This document shows, piece by piece, positions 39,676 through 49,508 of a stretch of 64,000 nucleotides of DNA. Under the pieces are notes generated by a model. It was given only the letters and a program-made list of their open reading frames with translations. It did no database searches and was not told the origin of the DNA. The stretch's first letter is position 1. Every line of letters starts with the position of its first letter. The DNA is taken from NCBI RefSeq assembly GCF_947497005.1, contig NZ_CANMFF010000008.1, positions 62,001-126,000 of the forward strand, in the 5' to 3' direction. A program made the position numbers and the translations under genes. The stretch comes from an uncultured Ruegeria sp. GTDB taxonomy: Bacteria > Pseudomonadota > Alphaproteobacteria > Rhodobacterales > Rhodobacteraceae.

Positions 39676-40221
39676 ATGAGTGACTGGATCAAATGGCTTT
39701 TGCTGGGACTTCTGTCCATAGCGTTTGGCGTCTTTGCCCTGGGTAATGCTGTGGCGGCGTCGCTGGCCGTGACCGTAGTGACCGGGGCATTGCTGCTGGT
39801 TTCTGGCGCATTCCAGATCGTCGGCGGGTTCACCGTTGAAGGCGCCGGCAATAAAATCCTGTCACTCATCATGGGTGCGGTCATGCTGTTTCTTGGCTGG
39901 TCTTTTCTGGATCACCCACTGCAAGGCACGCTGACGCTGGCGACCGTGATGTTGATTCTGTTCATGGCAGGCGGCATCGCCCGGATCATTCTGTCGTTTC
40001 AGATGAAAGGAACGCAGTTTTTCTGGCCCACGCTGATCTCGGGCATCTTGTCGATCATATTGGCCGGTATCATCTGGTCTTATGCAGCGGCAGAACCGAC
40101 AGCCTTGCTGAGTTTGCTGGGCATCCTGCTGGGCATCGAGATGCTGTTCAACGGGTTCGGCTTGGTCTTTATGGCGCTGTTCGTCAAAAACGCACCCAAA
40201 GGTGAAACACAACAGACGTAA
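39676..40221 (+). CDS. HdeD/DUF308-family membrane protein
   Basis: 181 aa with ~6 TM; 'LLLVSGAFQIVGGFTVEG', 'ILFMAGGIARIILSFQMKG', 'LLGILLGIEMLFNGFGLVFMAL'. Confidence 0.85.
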   Translation: MSDWIKWLLLGLLSIAFGVFALGNAVAASLAVTVVTGALLLVSGAFQIVGGFTVEGAGNKILSLIMGAVMLFLGWSFLDHPLQGTLTLATVMLILFMAGGIARIILSFQMKGTQFFWPTLISGILSIILAGIIWSYAAAEPTALLSLLGILLGIEMLFNGFGLVFMALFVKNAPKGETQQT

Positions 40222-40263
40222 TCGCGGGGCATGGGCGCGGCCCTCTCCCGCAGGAGTGTAGAC

Positions 40264-40869
40264 ATGGAAAAGTTTGACAAAGTCCACGGGGTGGCCGCCC
40301 CAATGCCACTGATCAATATCGACACCGATATGATCATCCCGAAGGTACACCTGAAAACCATCAAACGGTCCGGCCTTGGCGTCGTGCTGTTTGATGAGAT
40401 GCGGTACCATGACCACGGTGGCGAAAACGAAGAGTTCGTGCTGAACAAGCCCGCCTACCGCAATACCGAGATTCTGGTGGCTGGTGACAATTTCGGCTGC
40501 GGCTCATCGCGCGAACACGCGCCATGGGCGATCAAGGATTTCGGCATCAAGGTCGTGATCTCGACCAGCTTTGCCGACATCTTCTTCAACAACTGCTTCA
40601 AGAACGGCATCCTGCCGATCGTGGTCGAAGAAGAACATCATGCGGTTCTGATGGAAGATGCGCATAAAGGTGAAAACGCCCGCATGACAGTGCATCTGGA
40701 AGATCAGCAGATCACCACTTCGGATGGCGTCGTCATCGAGTTCCACGTCGACCCGCATCGCAAACATTGCCTGCTGAACGGACTGGACGATATCGGCCTG
40801 ACGATGGAAAAAGATCATCACATCGACAAATTTGAAGATCACGCCAGTCAGGCCCGTCCCTGGGTGTGA
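40264..40869 (+). CDS. leuD: 3-isopropylmalate dehydratase small subunit
   Basis: '[32 protein letters not shown]', '[46 protein letters not shown]'. Confidence 0.97.
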   Translation: MEKFDKVHGVAAPMPLINIDTDMIIPKVHLKTIKRSGLGVVLFDEMRYHDHGGENEEFVLNKPAYRNTEILVAGDNFGCGSSREHAPWAIKDFGIKVVISTSFADIFFNNCFKNGILPIVVEEEHHAVLMEDAHKGENARMTVHLEDQQITTSDGVVIEFHVDPHRKHCLLNGLDDIGLTMEKDHHIDKFEDHASQARPWV

Positions 40870-40900
40870 TTCTGGGGGCGATTCTGTGGACACTCAACCT

Positions 40901-40932
40901 AACGGGGTCGCTGTGGCGACCCCGTTCTCGTT
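40901..40932 (+). terminator. Hairpin terminator after leuD
   Basis: aacggggtcgc-tgtg-gcgaccccgtt followed by ctcgttctt. Confidence 0.7.
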
Positions 40933-41201
40933 CTTGGGGTTGATTTTTGCAAAACCACAACATGTAGGTCTCACTTTGAGATACACGTCGGATTTGCGTC
41001 TGAAATGATGCAATCCCGCACCAGTTGCGCCATCTTTTTGCCCGAAATCACGTGTTTTCTGCACCCTGACTTGAGCGAAATGCCGCTTATCGTCCATGTT
41101 GGCGCTAAAGAGGCATCCGTCAGAATAAACGAGGCAAAGAGCACAAGTTGGAATTAAGTCGGCAAAGATCGGCTGATCCGGTTTGAAAAAGGGTTCGGAT
41201 A

Positions 41202-42032
41202 GTGATTGCGCGCACAACTGGGGCGGCGATACGTGGAATACTTGTGGCACTGATGGTGCTGACACCCGCGTTGTACCTGCCTGTAACATCGACGAACGGG
41301 ACCGAGATACTGGTCTTCCTCGCGATCCTCGCGTTCATCCTTACGTTTGCCGAATACAACTCTGCTTTCCCCAGTTTTATCGAATTTCGTGACGCACCGC
41401 CGGTAAACCGCCTGCGTTTCGTCGGCCTGATGTCGATGGTCACCTTCCTGACGCTGATCTGCAAAAACGCGTATGAGCCCAGTGACCTGACCACGTTTGC
41501 CTATGCAGTCGGTCTGGCTGCCGCAAATGTCGTGGACTTTCCCTATTCTCCGGTCCGGTTGATTGTGCTGATGGTACCGGCGGACGCCGGCCAGCCTTTG
41601 ATCGAACTGGTCCGGATTTCAGCCAGCGTGGCTTATGTCGCGGCTTTGGTCACCATCGCCACCTTCGCTTACGCAGTCAAAGTCAAGGGCTGGCCCACGG
41701 GCAACGGTGCCTTCAACGTGTGGACCAATCTGCCTCTTTTTGATCCCACCAAGGGCGGTGATGTTGTCACCCGCCTGCAACGAGATGGCCGTCTGAATAT
41801 CTGCATTGGTGTCCTGCTACCCTTCCTCATTCCGGCCGTCATCAAGCTGATGAGCAGCGTAGCCGCTCCGATCTCGCTCAGTAACCCGCAGACATTGATC
41901 TGGACCATGAGTGCCTGGGCGTTCCTGCCCGCCAGTATGATCATGCGTGGCATGGCGACCCTGCGGATCGCGGGTTTGATCGTGGAAAAACGCCGCGCCT
42001 ATTCAACAAGCGAGACGACACAAGCCGCATGA
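41202..42032 (+). CDS. Uncharacterised multi-TM protein
   Basis: 276 aa, ~6 hydrophobic segments; 4-nt overlap with the next gene. Confidence 0.8.
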   Translation: MIARTTGAAIRGILVALMVLTPALYLPVTSTNGTEILVFLAILAFILTFAEYNSAFPSFIEFRDAPPVNRLRFVGLMSMVTFLTLICKNAYEPSDLTTFAYAVGLAAANVVDFPYSPVRLIVLMVPADAGQPLIELVRISASVAYVAALVTIATFAYAVKVKGWPTGNGAFNVWTNLPLFDPTKGGDVVTRLQRDGRLNICIGVLLPFLIPAVIKLMSSVAAPISLSNPQTLIWTMSAWAFLPASMIMRGMATLRIAGLIVEKRRAYSTSETTQAA

Positions 42033-43057
42033 TCCGTGCCCTTGCTCTGCTAATGCTGCCTTTTGCGGCGCAGGCAGAAGTTGTGCGCATCGCTACCTAC
42101 AACACTGAACTCAGCAGAAATGGCCCAGGTCTTTTGCTGCGTGACATCCAGCGAGATGATGAACAGGTTTTAGCAATCGTCGATGTCATTGCAGCCTCGC
42201 GCCCTGACATCATCGCCCTTCAAGGCATCGACTGGGATTTGGAACGGGCAGCGGTAAACGCCCTGACCGGGAAACTGCGCGATGCGGGTTTGGATTACGT
42301 CTATCACTTTTCGGCACAACCAAATGCAGGTCAGCAAACATCGCTGGATTTGGATGGTGATGGCCGATCACAAGGGCCCGGCGACGCGCAAGGCTGGGGA
42401 AAGTTCACCGGCCAGGGCGGGCTGGCGGTTCTGTCTCGTTTCGAAATCATGGCCGAAGACGTTCAGGACTATTCCAATCTGTTATGGCAGGACCTGCCGG
42501 GGGCTACTTTGCCCAGTGTTGATGGCCGCCCATTCCCCTCTGATGCCGCGCAAAAGATACAACGTCTGTCCTCGACCGCGCATTGGGTGATCCCAATTGA
42601 AACCCCGCTTGGACGGCTCAATCTGATGACCTTCCACGCTGCGCCACCGGTTTTCGACGGGCCAGAGGATCGCAACGGTCTGCGTAACCGGGACGAGATT
42701 CGCTTTTGGTCTGTTTTGCTGAACGGCGACCTGGGACAAGTTCCCAACGGTCCCCTCGTGATTGCCGGGGACGCCAATCTCGATCCAAAACACGGCGAAG
42801 GCCATAAACAGGCCATTCACACTCTTCGGACACTCTCGCTTTTGCAGGACCCGATGCCTATGGATCCGTCTGGGTCAACTGCAACCGTCGCGTGGAAGGC
42901 GACCGGAGAGATGCGCGTTGATTACGTGTTTCCGTCCAGCGATCTTCGCGTCTCGGGCGCCGGTGTCATATGGCCCGAGGAAGGCGACAAGCTTTACGAC
43001 AGTGCCCAACGTGCCAGCCGACACCGTCTGGTCTGGGTTGACGTAACCCTACCCTAG
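42029..43057 (+). CDS. Secreted endonuclease/exonuclease/phosphatase-family protein
   Basis: Signal peptide; 'VVRIATYNTELSRNGPG', 'DIIALQGIDWD', 'VIAGDANLDPKHGEG', 'RVDYVFPSSDLRV', 'ASRHRLVWVDV'. Confidence 0.9.
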   Translation: MIRALALLMLPFAAQAEVVRIATYNTELSRNGPGLLLRDIQRDDEQVLAIVDVIAASRPDIIALQGIDWDLERAAVNALTGKLRDAGLDYVYHFSAQPNAGQQTSLDLDGDGRSQGPGDAQGWGKFTGQGGLAVLSRFEIMAEDVQDYSNLLWQDLPGATLPSVDGRPFPSDAAQKIQRLSSTAHWVIPIETPLGRLNLMTFHAAPPVFDGPEDRNGLRNRDEIRFWSVLLNGDLGQVPNGPLVIAGDANLDPKHGEGHKQAIHTLRTLSLLQDPMPMDPSGSTATVAWKATGEMRVDYVFPSSDLRVSGAGVIWPEEGDKLYDSAQRASRHRLVWVDVTLP

Positions 43058-43957
43058 AACCTCGCCCATATGCTCTGTTGTGCACGATGAATCTGAAAAC
43101 TGGGGCGGAATTGCCGAACACAAGGCATCATCCAATTCGGTCTGAGAAACCTGTCCCAGCAATTCGTTAATATATCCGCCATCCAGCTTATGTGGCACTT
43201 GCCAGAGGTATCGCATCTCAAGCAAGTGTGGGGCCATGCGCCAAAATGAGCGGGCCAGATACAATGGCCACCATTTCATACGCTGTACCGAAACCGACCT
43301 GCCAGTGACCAGCGAAAGAGACTGCGCAATCTGCGCCCCGGTCAATGTGTATCCCTGGAATGGAACATCGCAGAATCGGGGCAAGTCTTGCCGTATCTCA
43401 GCCAATGCAACGGCAAAACGGGCCAAATCCGGCAGATAAGCCCAGGCATGCAGCGCCTCCGGGTCACCGGGATAGATCAATTGACCGTGGGACAGGTGTT
43501 TGATCATCACTTGGTCGAACCAGTTACCCGAAGGCTTAGTATCAATGAAATCCCCTGCCCGCAGGATGATGGTTCGCACGGTCGATGCGCGATAGGCTTC
43601 TTCCATCTCGATCCGGATCCGGCCTAACGGGTTGGTTGCCTGATGTGGTGTCCCACCTGCCCATGGGCCCGGCGTATCCTCGCCAAATACGTAGACATTG
43701 CCTGGCACTATCACGGTCGCATCCGTGTTTGACGCGACTTCTATCACACGCCGTGTCAGCACAGGAACATCGCGCGCCCAATCAGGATAGGGCGGGTTCC
43801 ATCCGTTCACGATGACATCCGCTCCACGCGCTCCCTGTGCAAACGTATCGGTACTACGGTCGAATTCTTTTACATCCCAGCCTGCTTTTCGAAAAGCCAA
43901 TGCTGCATTGCGCCCAAAACGACCCGATGCGCCTAGTACCAGTGCTGTTTGTGCCAT
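43049..43957 (-). CDS. NAD(P)-binding epimerase/NmrA-like protein
   Basis: 'TALVLGASGRFGRNAALAFRKAGWDVKEFDRS' Rossmann motif and extended-SDR-like body. Confidence 0.82.
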   Translation of the reverse strand: MAQTALVLGASGRFGRNAALAFRKAGWDVKEFDRSTDTFAQGARGADVIVNGWNPPYPDWARDVPVLTRRVIEVASNTDATVIVPGNVYVFGEDTPGPWAGGTPHQATNPLGRIRIEMEEAYRASTVRTIILRAGDFIDTKPSGNWFDQVMIKHLSHGQLIYPGDPEALHAWAYLPDLARFAVALAEIRQDLPRFCDVPFQGYTLTGAQIAQSLSLVTGRSVSVQRMKWWPLYLARSFWRMAPHLLEMRYLWQVPHKLDGGYINELLGQVSQTELDDALCSAIPPQFSDSSCTTEHMGEVLG

Positions 43958-44041
43958 GGCTACCTCCTGTCTGAGGTCAATCTATCCATTCATCTCATGC
44001 AAGGAATTGCCGTAAATTGCAGAACGTGTATTCATATCTGA

Positions 44042-44935
44042 ATGGATAAAGCACTTACACATGCAGATTGGTCACTGATCCAAAGCTTTCTGGCCGTGGC
44101 CGAAACAGGTTCACTATCCTCTGCGGCCCGACATCTGGATCGCAGCCAACCTACATTGGGGCGACAGGTGCAAAGCCTAGAGGACGAACTGGGCGTGTCC
44201 CTGTTCGATCGACACGCGCGTGGGTTGAGGCTGAGCGAGGCTGGCGCAGAGCTTCTGCCAATGGCCCAGCAGATGCACAGCGCAATGACAGCCTTCAGCC
44301 TGGCTGCGGCGGGGCAGTCGCAGCAGCTTGAGGGCTCGGTACGCATTACTGCATCGGTTTTTGCGTCGCACCATCTGCTGCCACCGATCCTGGCGGACAT
44401 CCGAAGACAGGAACCCACCATTCAGCTTGAACTGGTCGCCACCGACACCACCGAGAATTTGCTCTATCGCGAGGCGGATATTGCCGTACGCATGTATCGC
44501 CCCGCGCAGATGGACATTATTTCACGGTACCTCGGTGATGTGCCGCTGTGTTTTTGTGCGGCCAGGTCCTATCTGGATCGAATGGGGCGCCCTAAAACGC
44601 CGGAAGAGATATTTACACATGACCTTGTGGGGTTTGACGCCAATCAGGAAATCATCAAGGCAATGCGCGAAAAAGGATGGCCCGCCAACCGCGACAGCTT
44701 TACCACCCGCTGCGATCTGCAAAGCGCTTATTGGGAACTGATCCGGGCAGGGTGTGGCATTGGCTTCAGTCAGGTCCAGGTCGCCGAAGCTGATCCTGAT
44801 GTGGAAATCCTGCCGCTGGATGTTGAAATCCCGATTCTACCGGTTTGGCTGGCCGCACCGCAGGCCATGCGCCAGACCCCGCGTATCCGCAGGGTCTGGG
44901 ATTTGCTGGCTGAAGGGCTCAAAGCCAGTCTCTGA
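44042..44935 (+). CDS. LysR-family transcriptional regulator
   Basis: N-terminal HTH 'DWSLIQSFLAVAETGSLSSAARHLDRSQPTLGRQVQSLEDELGVSLFDRHARGLRLSEAG'. Confidence 0.95.
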   Translation: MDKALTHADWSLIQSFLAVAETGSLSSAARHLDRSQPTLGRQVQSLEDELGVSLFDRHARGLRLSEAGAELLPMAQQMHSAMTAFSLAAAGQSQQLEGSVRITASVFASHHLLPPILADIRRQEPTIQLELVATDTTENLLYREADIAVRMYRPAQMDIISRYLGDVPLCFCAARSYLDRMGRPKTPEEIFTHDLVGFDANQEIIKAMREKGWPANRDSFTTRCDLQSAYWELIRAGCGIGFSQVQVAEADPDVEILPLDVEIPILPVWLAAPQAMRQTPRIRRVWDLLAEGLKASL

Positions 44936-44938
44936 CGG

Positions 44939-45466
44939 TCAAAGTGGTCCGGTATAAGTTCCACGCGCGGGGTAGTTATTGCCCAATGTAAATTTCAGAC
45001 CTCCGACGATATCTGCAGTAGACGGACGCCCGAACGGCGTGGTCTGCTGCCACGCGTAGTACAACGTCTGGTCGGACGCGATGTAGAAATGGCCGGGTTC
45101 CGCAAACAGGTCCGGCTCGGTGCTGCCGTCGCGCTTGGACGAGATGTTCAGACCCCAATCATCCCGCGCCTCAGACAGTGGCAGGCTGTGACCCACGCGC
45201 AGGCGCGACACTCCGGCTTTCTCGGCGGTTTCGGCGGCGCGTTCGGCGGTATCCGTGGTGATCATGATGACCTCGACACCCAGCGCGGCAAAGTCGTCCA
45301 GCGCTGCCTCGACCTCGGTCATCTGCCTGATGCAGATCGGGCAATGCAGCCCGCGATATTGAATCACCAGTGTTCCGTTTTCGCCCTTGTCCGCCTCAAT
45401 ATCGAAGCTGCCATGCGCCACAGTTTCGATTTTCAGCGCAGGAACCGGATTTCCAGGTGTCAGCAT
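44939..45466 (-). CDS. AhpC/TSA (peroxiredoxin-like) family protein
   Basis: 'TPGNPVPALKIETVAHGSFDIEADKGENGTLVIQYRGLHCPICIRQMTEVEAALDDFAALGVEVIMIT'. Confidence 0.85.
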   Translation of the reverse strand: MLTPGNPVPALKIETVAHGSFDIEADKGENGTLVIQYRGLHCPICIRQMTEVEAALDDFAALGVEVIMITTDTAERAAETAEKAGVSRLRVGHSLPLSEARDDWGLNISSKRDGSTEPDLFAEPGHFYIASDQTLYYAWQQTTPFGRPSTADIVGGLKFTLGNNYPARGTYTGPL

Positions 45467-45557
45467 GTGTTCTCCTCGTGTTTTGAAGGGTTCGTCTCAT
45501 TGACCCGATGCTGTGCAGACGCTAGGCCCTGTGCAACAAAACGCAAGGAGACCCTTC

Positions 45558-46661
45558 ATGTCCAACCCCTCGCTCCTCATCCTGCCCGGAGATGGAATTG
45601 GCCCGGAAGTTATGGCCGAAGTGCGCAGAATCATCGATTGGTACGGCACCAATCGCGGTCTTCAATTTGACGTGAGCGAGGACCTGGTCGGCGGCGCAGC
45701 CTATGATGCCCACGGCAAGCCTTTGTCCGATGAGACCATGGCCAAGGCACAAGAGGTGGATGCGGTTCTGCTGGGCGCTGTTGGCGGCCCGAAATACGAT
45801 GATCTGGATTTCAGCCTGAAGCCCGAGCGCGGCCTGCTGCGCCTGCGCAAGGAAATGGACCTGTATTCGAACCTGCGCCCAGCCCAGTGCTTTGACGCGC
45901 TGGCCGACTTCTCGTCGCTGAAGAAAGACATCGTTGCTGGTCTGGATATCATGATCGTGCGCGAGCTGACATCGGGCGTCTATTTCGGCGAGCCGCGCGG
46001 TATCTTCGAGGAAGGCAATGAGCGTGTGGGCATCAATACCCAGCGCTACACCGAATCCGAGATCGAACGCGCCGCGCGCTCGGCTTTTGAACTGGCGATG
46101 CGCCGGAATAAAAAGCTGTGCTCGATGGAAAAAGCCAACGTGATGGAATCGGGCATCCTCTGGCGCGAGGTGGTCAATCGCGTTGCAGCGGACTACCCCG
46201 AAGTTGAGCTGAGCCATATGTACGCAGACAACGGTGCGATGCAGTTGGTCCGCGCCCCCAAGCAGTTTGACGTCATCCTGACGGATAACCTGTTTGGCGA
46301 CATCCTGTCCGACTGCGCCGCCATGTTGACCGGCTCGCTGGGTATGCTGCCTTCAGCCAGCCTGGGCGCTCCGATGGCAAATGGCCGTCCCAAGGCGATG
46401 TACGAGCCGGTCCACGGCTCGGCACCCGATATCTCTGGTCAGGGTAAGGCCAACCCAATCGCCTGCGTTCTCAGCTTTGCTATGGCGCTGCGCTACAGCT
46501 TTGATCAGGGCGAAGAAGCGGATCGTCTGGAAGCTGCGATCGAGAAAGTTCTGGCCGATGGCGTACGCACCGGAGACCTGCTGGCGGATGAGGGCGTTCA
46601 GCCTGTCTCGACCAGTGAAATGGGCGATGCGATTCTCGCAGCTTTGGACGCAAGCGTCTAA
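45558..46661 (+). CDS. leuB: 3-isopropylmalate dehydrogenase
   Basis: '[21 protein letters not shown]', '[14 protein letters not shown]', '[33 protein letters not shown]'. Confidence 0.97.
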   Translation: MSNPSLLILPGDGIGPEVMAEVRRIIDWYGTNRGLQFDVSEDLVGGAAYDAHGKPLSDETMAKAQEVDAVLLGAVGGPKYDDLDFSLKPERGLLRLRKEMDLYSNLRPAQCFDALADFSSLKKDIVAGLDIMIVRELTSGVYFGEPRGIFEEGNERVGINTQRYTESEIERAARSAFELAMRRNKKLCSMEKANVMESGILWREVVNRVAADYPEVELSHMYADNGAMQLVRAPKQFDVILTDNLFGDILSDCAAMLTGSLGMLPSASLGAPMANGRPKAMYEPVHGSAPDISGQGKANPIACVLSFAMALRYSFDQGEEADRLEAAIEKVLADGVRTGDLLADEGVQPVSTSEMGDAILAALDASV

Positions 46662-46682
46662 AACGCAAAAAACTTGAATGAC

Positions 46683-46712
46683 AAAAGGCGGTGCCCAGCG
46701 CACCGCCTTTCT
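46683..46712. terminator. Bidirectional hairpin between leuB and PBP gene
   Basis: aaaggcggtgc-ccagc-gcaccgccttt followed by cttagt; convergent genes. Confidence 0.75.
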
Positions 46713-46715
46713 TAG

Positions 46716-48878
46716 TCAGTTACCGCCAAAGATATTTTTCAGCAGATTATTGATGTCCTCGGCAAAGCCACCCTGTCTGCGGCGTGGTTTTGGTTGTGCC
46801 ACCTGAACAGGCGGCTCGGGGATCATCATCGGCAATGGGGTTGGTGTCATCCCCTCGGTCACACGCAGCATGGTTTCCTTCCAAATCTCGGCGGGCAACC
46901 CGCCTCCGGTCACGCCAGACAGCGGCGTGTTGTCGTCATACCCCATCCAGACACCGGTCACGTAGTCAGCGGTAAAGCCGATAAACCACGCATCGCGTGC
47001 GGCCTGGGTCGTACCGGTCTTGCCCGCCACCTGCCAGCCCGGCAGTTTGGCCCGCCCGCCCGTGCCTTCAGACACCACACGCTCCATCATCCAGGTCAGT
47101 TGTTTTGCAGCCACGTCATTGATCACCCTCTCACCAATACCGGTCGTCGTGACCATGACAGGCGTGTCATCTCCCAACAGCTTCAGTTCGGTCAAACCAT
47201 AAGGTTCAACCTGTGACCCGCCATTCAGGATGCCGGCATAGGCCCCGGTCATTTCGATCAACGTGCTTTCTGATGCACCAAGCGCCAGCGCCGGGCCCTG
47301 TGCAAGATCGCTGGCAATTCCAAAGCCGCTGGCGATCGTCCGAACATTGTCCAGGCCAGAAATCTCGGCCACTTTGACAGCGGGAATGTTCAGTGAATTT
47401 TTGAGCGCATCCGCCAGCGTCACCCGCCCATAGTACTTGTTGGTATAGTTCTTGGGACACCACTGGCCTGACCCCGGGATGTTCACGCAGTAAGGTTCGT
47501 CCATCACCGTATCATAGGGTGAATACCCCAGCTCCAAGGCCGTTGCATAAACAAACGGCTTGAACGACGACCCCGTTTGCCGCAGCGCCTGAGTGGCGCG
47601 GTTGAATGCACCCGACACTCGTGTCTTGCGACCACCAACCATGGCGCGCACGGCACCATCCGCAGACATCACGACGATGGCGGCCTGTGCCTTTGACCCT
47701 TCGCGGACCTTTTCCTGAAAAATAAACTGCAGCGCTTCTTCGGCAGAGGTCTGGATGCGCTGGTCCATCGTGGTTCGGATCACGACATCCTCGGTCGTGT
47801 TGCGGGTAAAGAACTCGGGTCCGCTGGCCATGACCCAGTCCGCAAAATAGCCACCCGCCCGCGCAGCCGCCGCATCCGAAAGTTGGGCCGGTCTGGCGCG
47901 CGCCTCGCTGGCCTGCGCGGAGGTCAAATAGCCTTGATCCTCCATCAAACCGATCACAAGGCGTGCCCGATCCTGCGAGCGTTGCAGGCTGTTTGTCGGT
48001 GCGTATCGCGTGGGCGCAACCAACAAACCGGCCAGCATCGCGGCCTCTGCCGGCGACACTTCGGCCGCGGATTTGCCAAAGTACCGCTGGCTGGCGGCCT
48101 CGAACCCGCGCGCACCAGCACCGAGGAAGGCGCGGTTCAGGTAAATCGTCAGAACCTCGTCCTTGGAGTATTTCACCTCCATCGCGATCGCATAGGTGGC
48201 CTCTTTGGCTTTCCGCCACAGCGAGCCTTGACGGCAATCGGCTTCATAGGCAGCTTCGGATTCCCATTCAGTCGGATCGTAAGGCACTCCCAGACACAAC
48301 AGTTTGGCCGTCTGCTGCGTGATAGTGGACCCGCCATGCCCGGACAAAGGTCCACGTCCTTCGCTCAGATTGATGCGCACCGCACTCGCAACACCGCGTG
48401 GGCTGACACCGAAATGTCGATAAAACCGTTTGTCCTCGGTCGCGATGACGGCGTTCTTCAGATGCGGTGACACGGTATCGGCCGTGATCACACCGCCAAA
48501 CTGATCGCCGCGCCATGCAAACACCTTGCCCTCTCGATCCAGCAAGGTGACCGACCCGCGCGCGCGCCCGTCCAGTAAGGCATTCACGTCAGGCAAGGAG
48601 GTATAGACGATACCCACTGCCAACGCGATCAGCATGGCGACAATTGCCCCGACCCGCCAGGTCAGACCCCAGACCAGACGCCAGATCCAACGGAAAAAGC
48701 GCCGGAAGATGCCGCCGCTCTTGCCTCCTGACCTCTTGCGTGTTGTTTTGCGTGTGGTCGTCTTGCGCGCGGTCGATTTCTTGCCTGCCGGGCGCTTTGA
48801 CGCCGACGGTTTACGCCCCTTGGACGGGTACCTTTTATCCGCAACCAATCTCGGCTTGCGGCGCTTGGACTCAGTCAT
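46716..48878 (-). CDS. Penicillin-binding protein 1A-type (transglycosylase/transpeptidase)
   Basis: 'ATEDKRFYRHFGVSPRGVASAVRINLSEGRGPLSGHGGSTITQQTAKLL', 'RQTGSSFKPFVYATALE', 'VAGKTGTTQAARDAWFIGFT'; basic N-terminal tail. Confidence 0.95.
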   Translation of the reverse strand: MTESKRRKPRLVADKRYPSKGRKPSASKRPAGKKSTARKTTTRKTTRKRSGGKSGGIFRRFFRWIWRLVWGLTWRVGAIVAMLIALAVGIVYTSLPDVNALLDGRARGSVTLLDREGKVFAWRGDQFGGVITADTVSPHLKNAVIATEDKRFYRHFGVSPRGVASAVRINLSEGRGPLSGHGGSTITQQTAKLLCLGVPYDPTEWESEAAYEADCRQGSLWRKAKEATYAIAMEVKYSKDEVLTIYLNRAFLGAGARGFEAASQRYFGKSAAEVSPAEAAMLAGLLVAPTRYAPTNSLQRSQDRARLVIGLMEDQGYLTSAQASEARARPAQLSDAAAARAGGYFADWVMASGPEFFTRNTTEDVVIRTTMDQRIQTSAEEALQFIFQEKVREGSKAQAAIVVMSADGAVRAMVGGRKTRVSGAFNRATQALRQTGSSFKPFVYATALELGYSPYDTVMDEPYCVNIPGSGQWCPKNYTNKYYGRVTLADALKNSLNIPAVKVAEISGLDNVRTIASGFGIASDLAQGPALALGASESTLIEMTGAYAGILNGGSQVEPYGLTELKLLGDDTPVMVTTTGIGERVINDVAAKQLTWMMERVVSEGTGGRAKLPGWQVAGKTGTTQAARDAWFIGFTADYVTGVWMGYDDNTPLSGVTGGGLPAEIWKETMLRVTEGMTPTPLPMMIPEPPVQVAQPKPRRRQGGFAEDINNLLKNIFGGN

Positions 48879-49136
48879 GCTCAAACTCTGCCCGATTTTA
48901 CTTTTGCGCCACCATACCCCGGCGATCTGAGTATGTAGAGGTCCGAATTTCCGTAAATTCCCCTCATAGAAATGCCTAAATTTTAATCCCTCACGATGAA
49001 TCGTGCAAAAATTGTGCAACTTTGCGCCATTTTACCGTCCGTTTACGCCCCAAGACCGTTTCTTACTGCGCCTCGGCGCGCTTTTTTCTGCAGGTGCAAA
49101 CAAACCGGCCCCGCCGGAAAACCAAAGGGGAAAGAC

Positions 49137-49475
49137 GTGAAACTGATCATTGCGACAATCAAGCCGTTCAAGCTGGAGGAGGTGCGCGAGGCACTGACCG
49201 AGGTCGGCGTGCGCGGCATGATGGTGACCGAAATCAAGGGCTTCGGCTCGCAATCCGGTCACACCGAAATCTATCGCGGAGCCGAATACGCCGTGAACTT
49301 CGTCCCCAAGATCAAGCTCGAGATCGTGGTACCTGCGGCAATGGCCGACCAGATCGTCGAAACCATCACCAAAACAGCCAAAACCGGCAAGATCGGCGAC
49401 GGCAAGATATTCGTCCTCGATATCGAGCAGGCCCTGCGCGTGCGGACCGGGGAAACCAACGAGGAAGCGCTGTAA
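49137..49475 (+). CDS. glnK: PII nitrogen regulatory protein
   Basis: 'MKLIIATIKPFKLEEVREALTEVGVRGMMVTEIKGFGSQSGHTEIYRGAEYAVNFVPKIKLEIVV'; GTG start at 49137 after agggg; precedes amtB. Confidence 0.95.
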   Translation: MKLIIATIKPFKLEEVREALTEVGVRGMMVTEIKGFGSQSGHTEIYRGAEYAVNFVPKIKLEIVVPAAMADQIVETITKTAKTGKIGDGKIFVLDIEQALRVRTGETNEEAL

Positions 49476-49508
49476 GCGCGGCCACTCACACTCATTCGAG
49501 GACTGAAA

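Noticed and set aside
45522-46217. 231-aa minus-strand ORF opposite leuB
   Set aside because: Antisense shadow of leuB; no domain features.
47512-48237. 241-aa minus-strand ORF overlapping the PBP gene in another frame
   Set aside because: Same-strand out-of-frame shadow of the PBP1A coding region; Arg/Gly/Cys-rich and without motifs.
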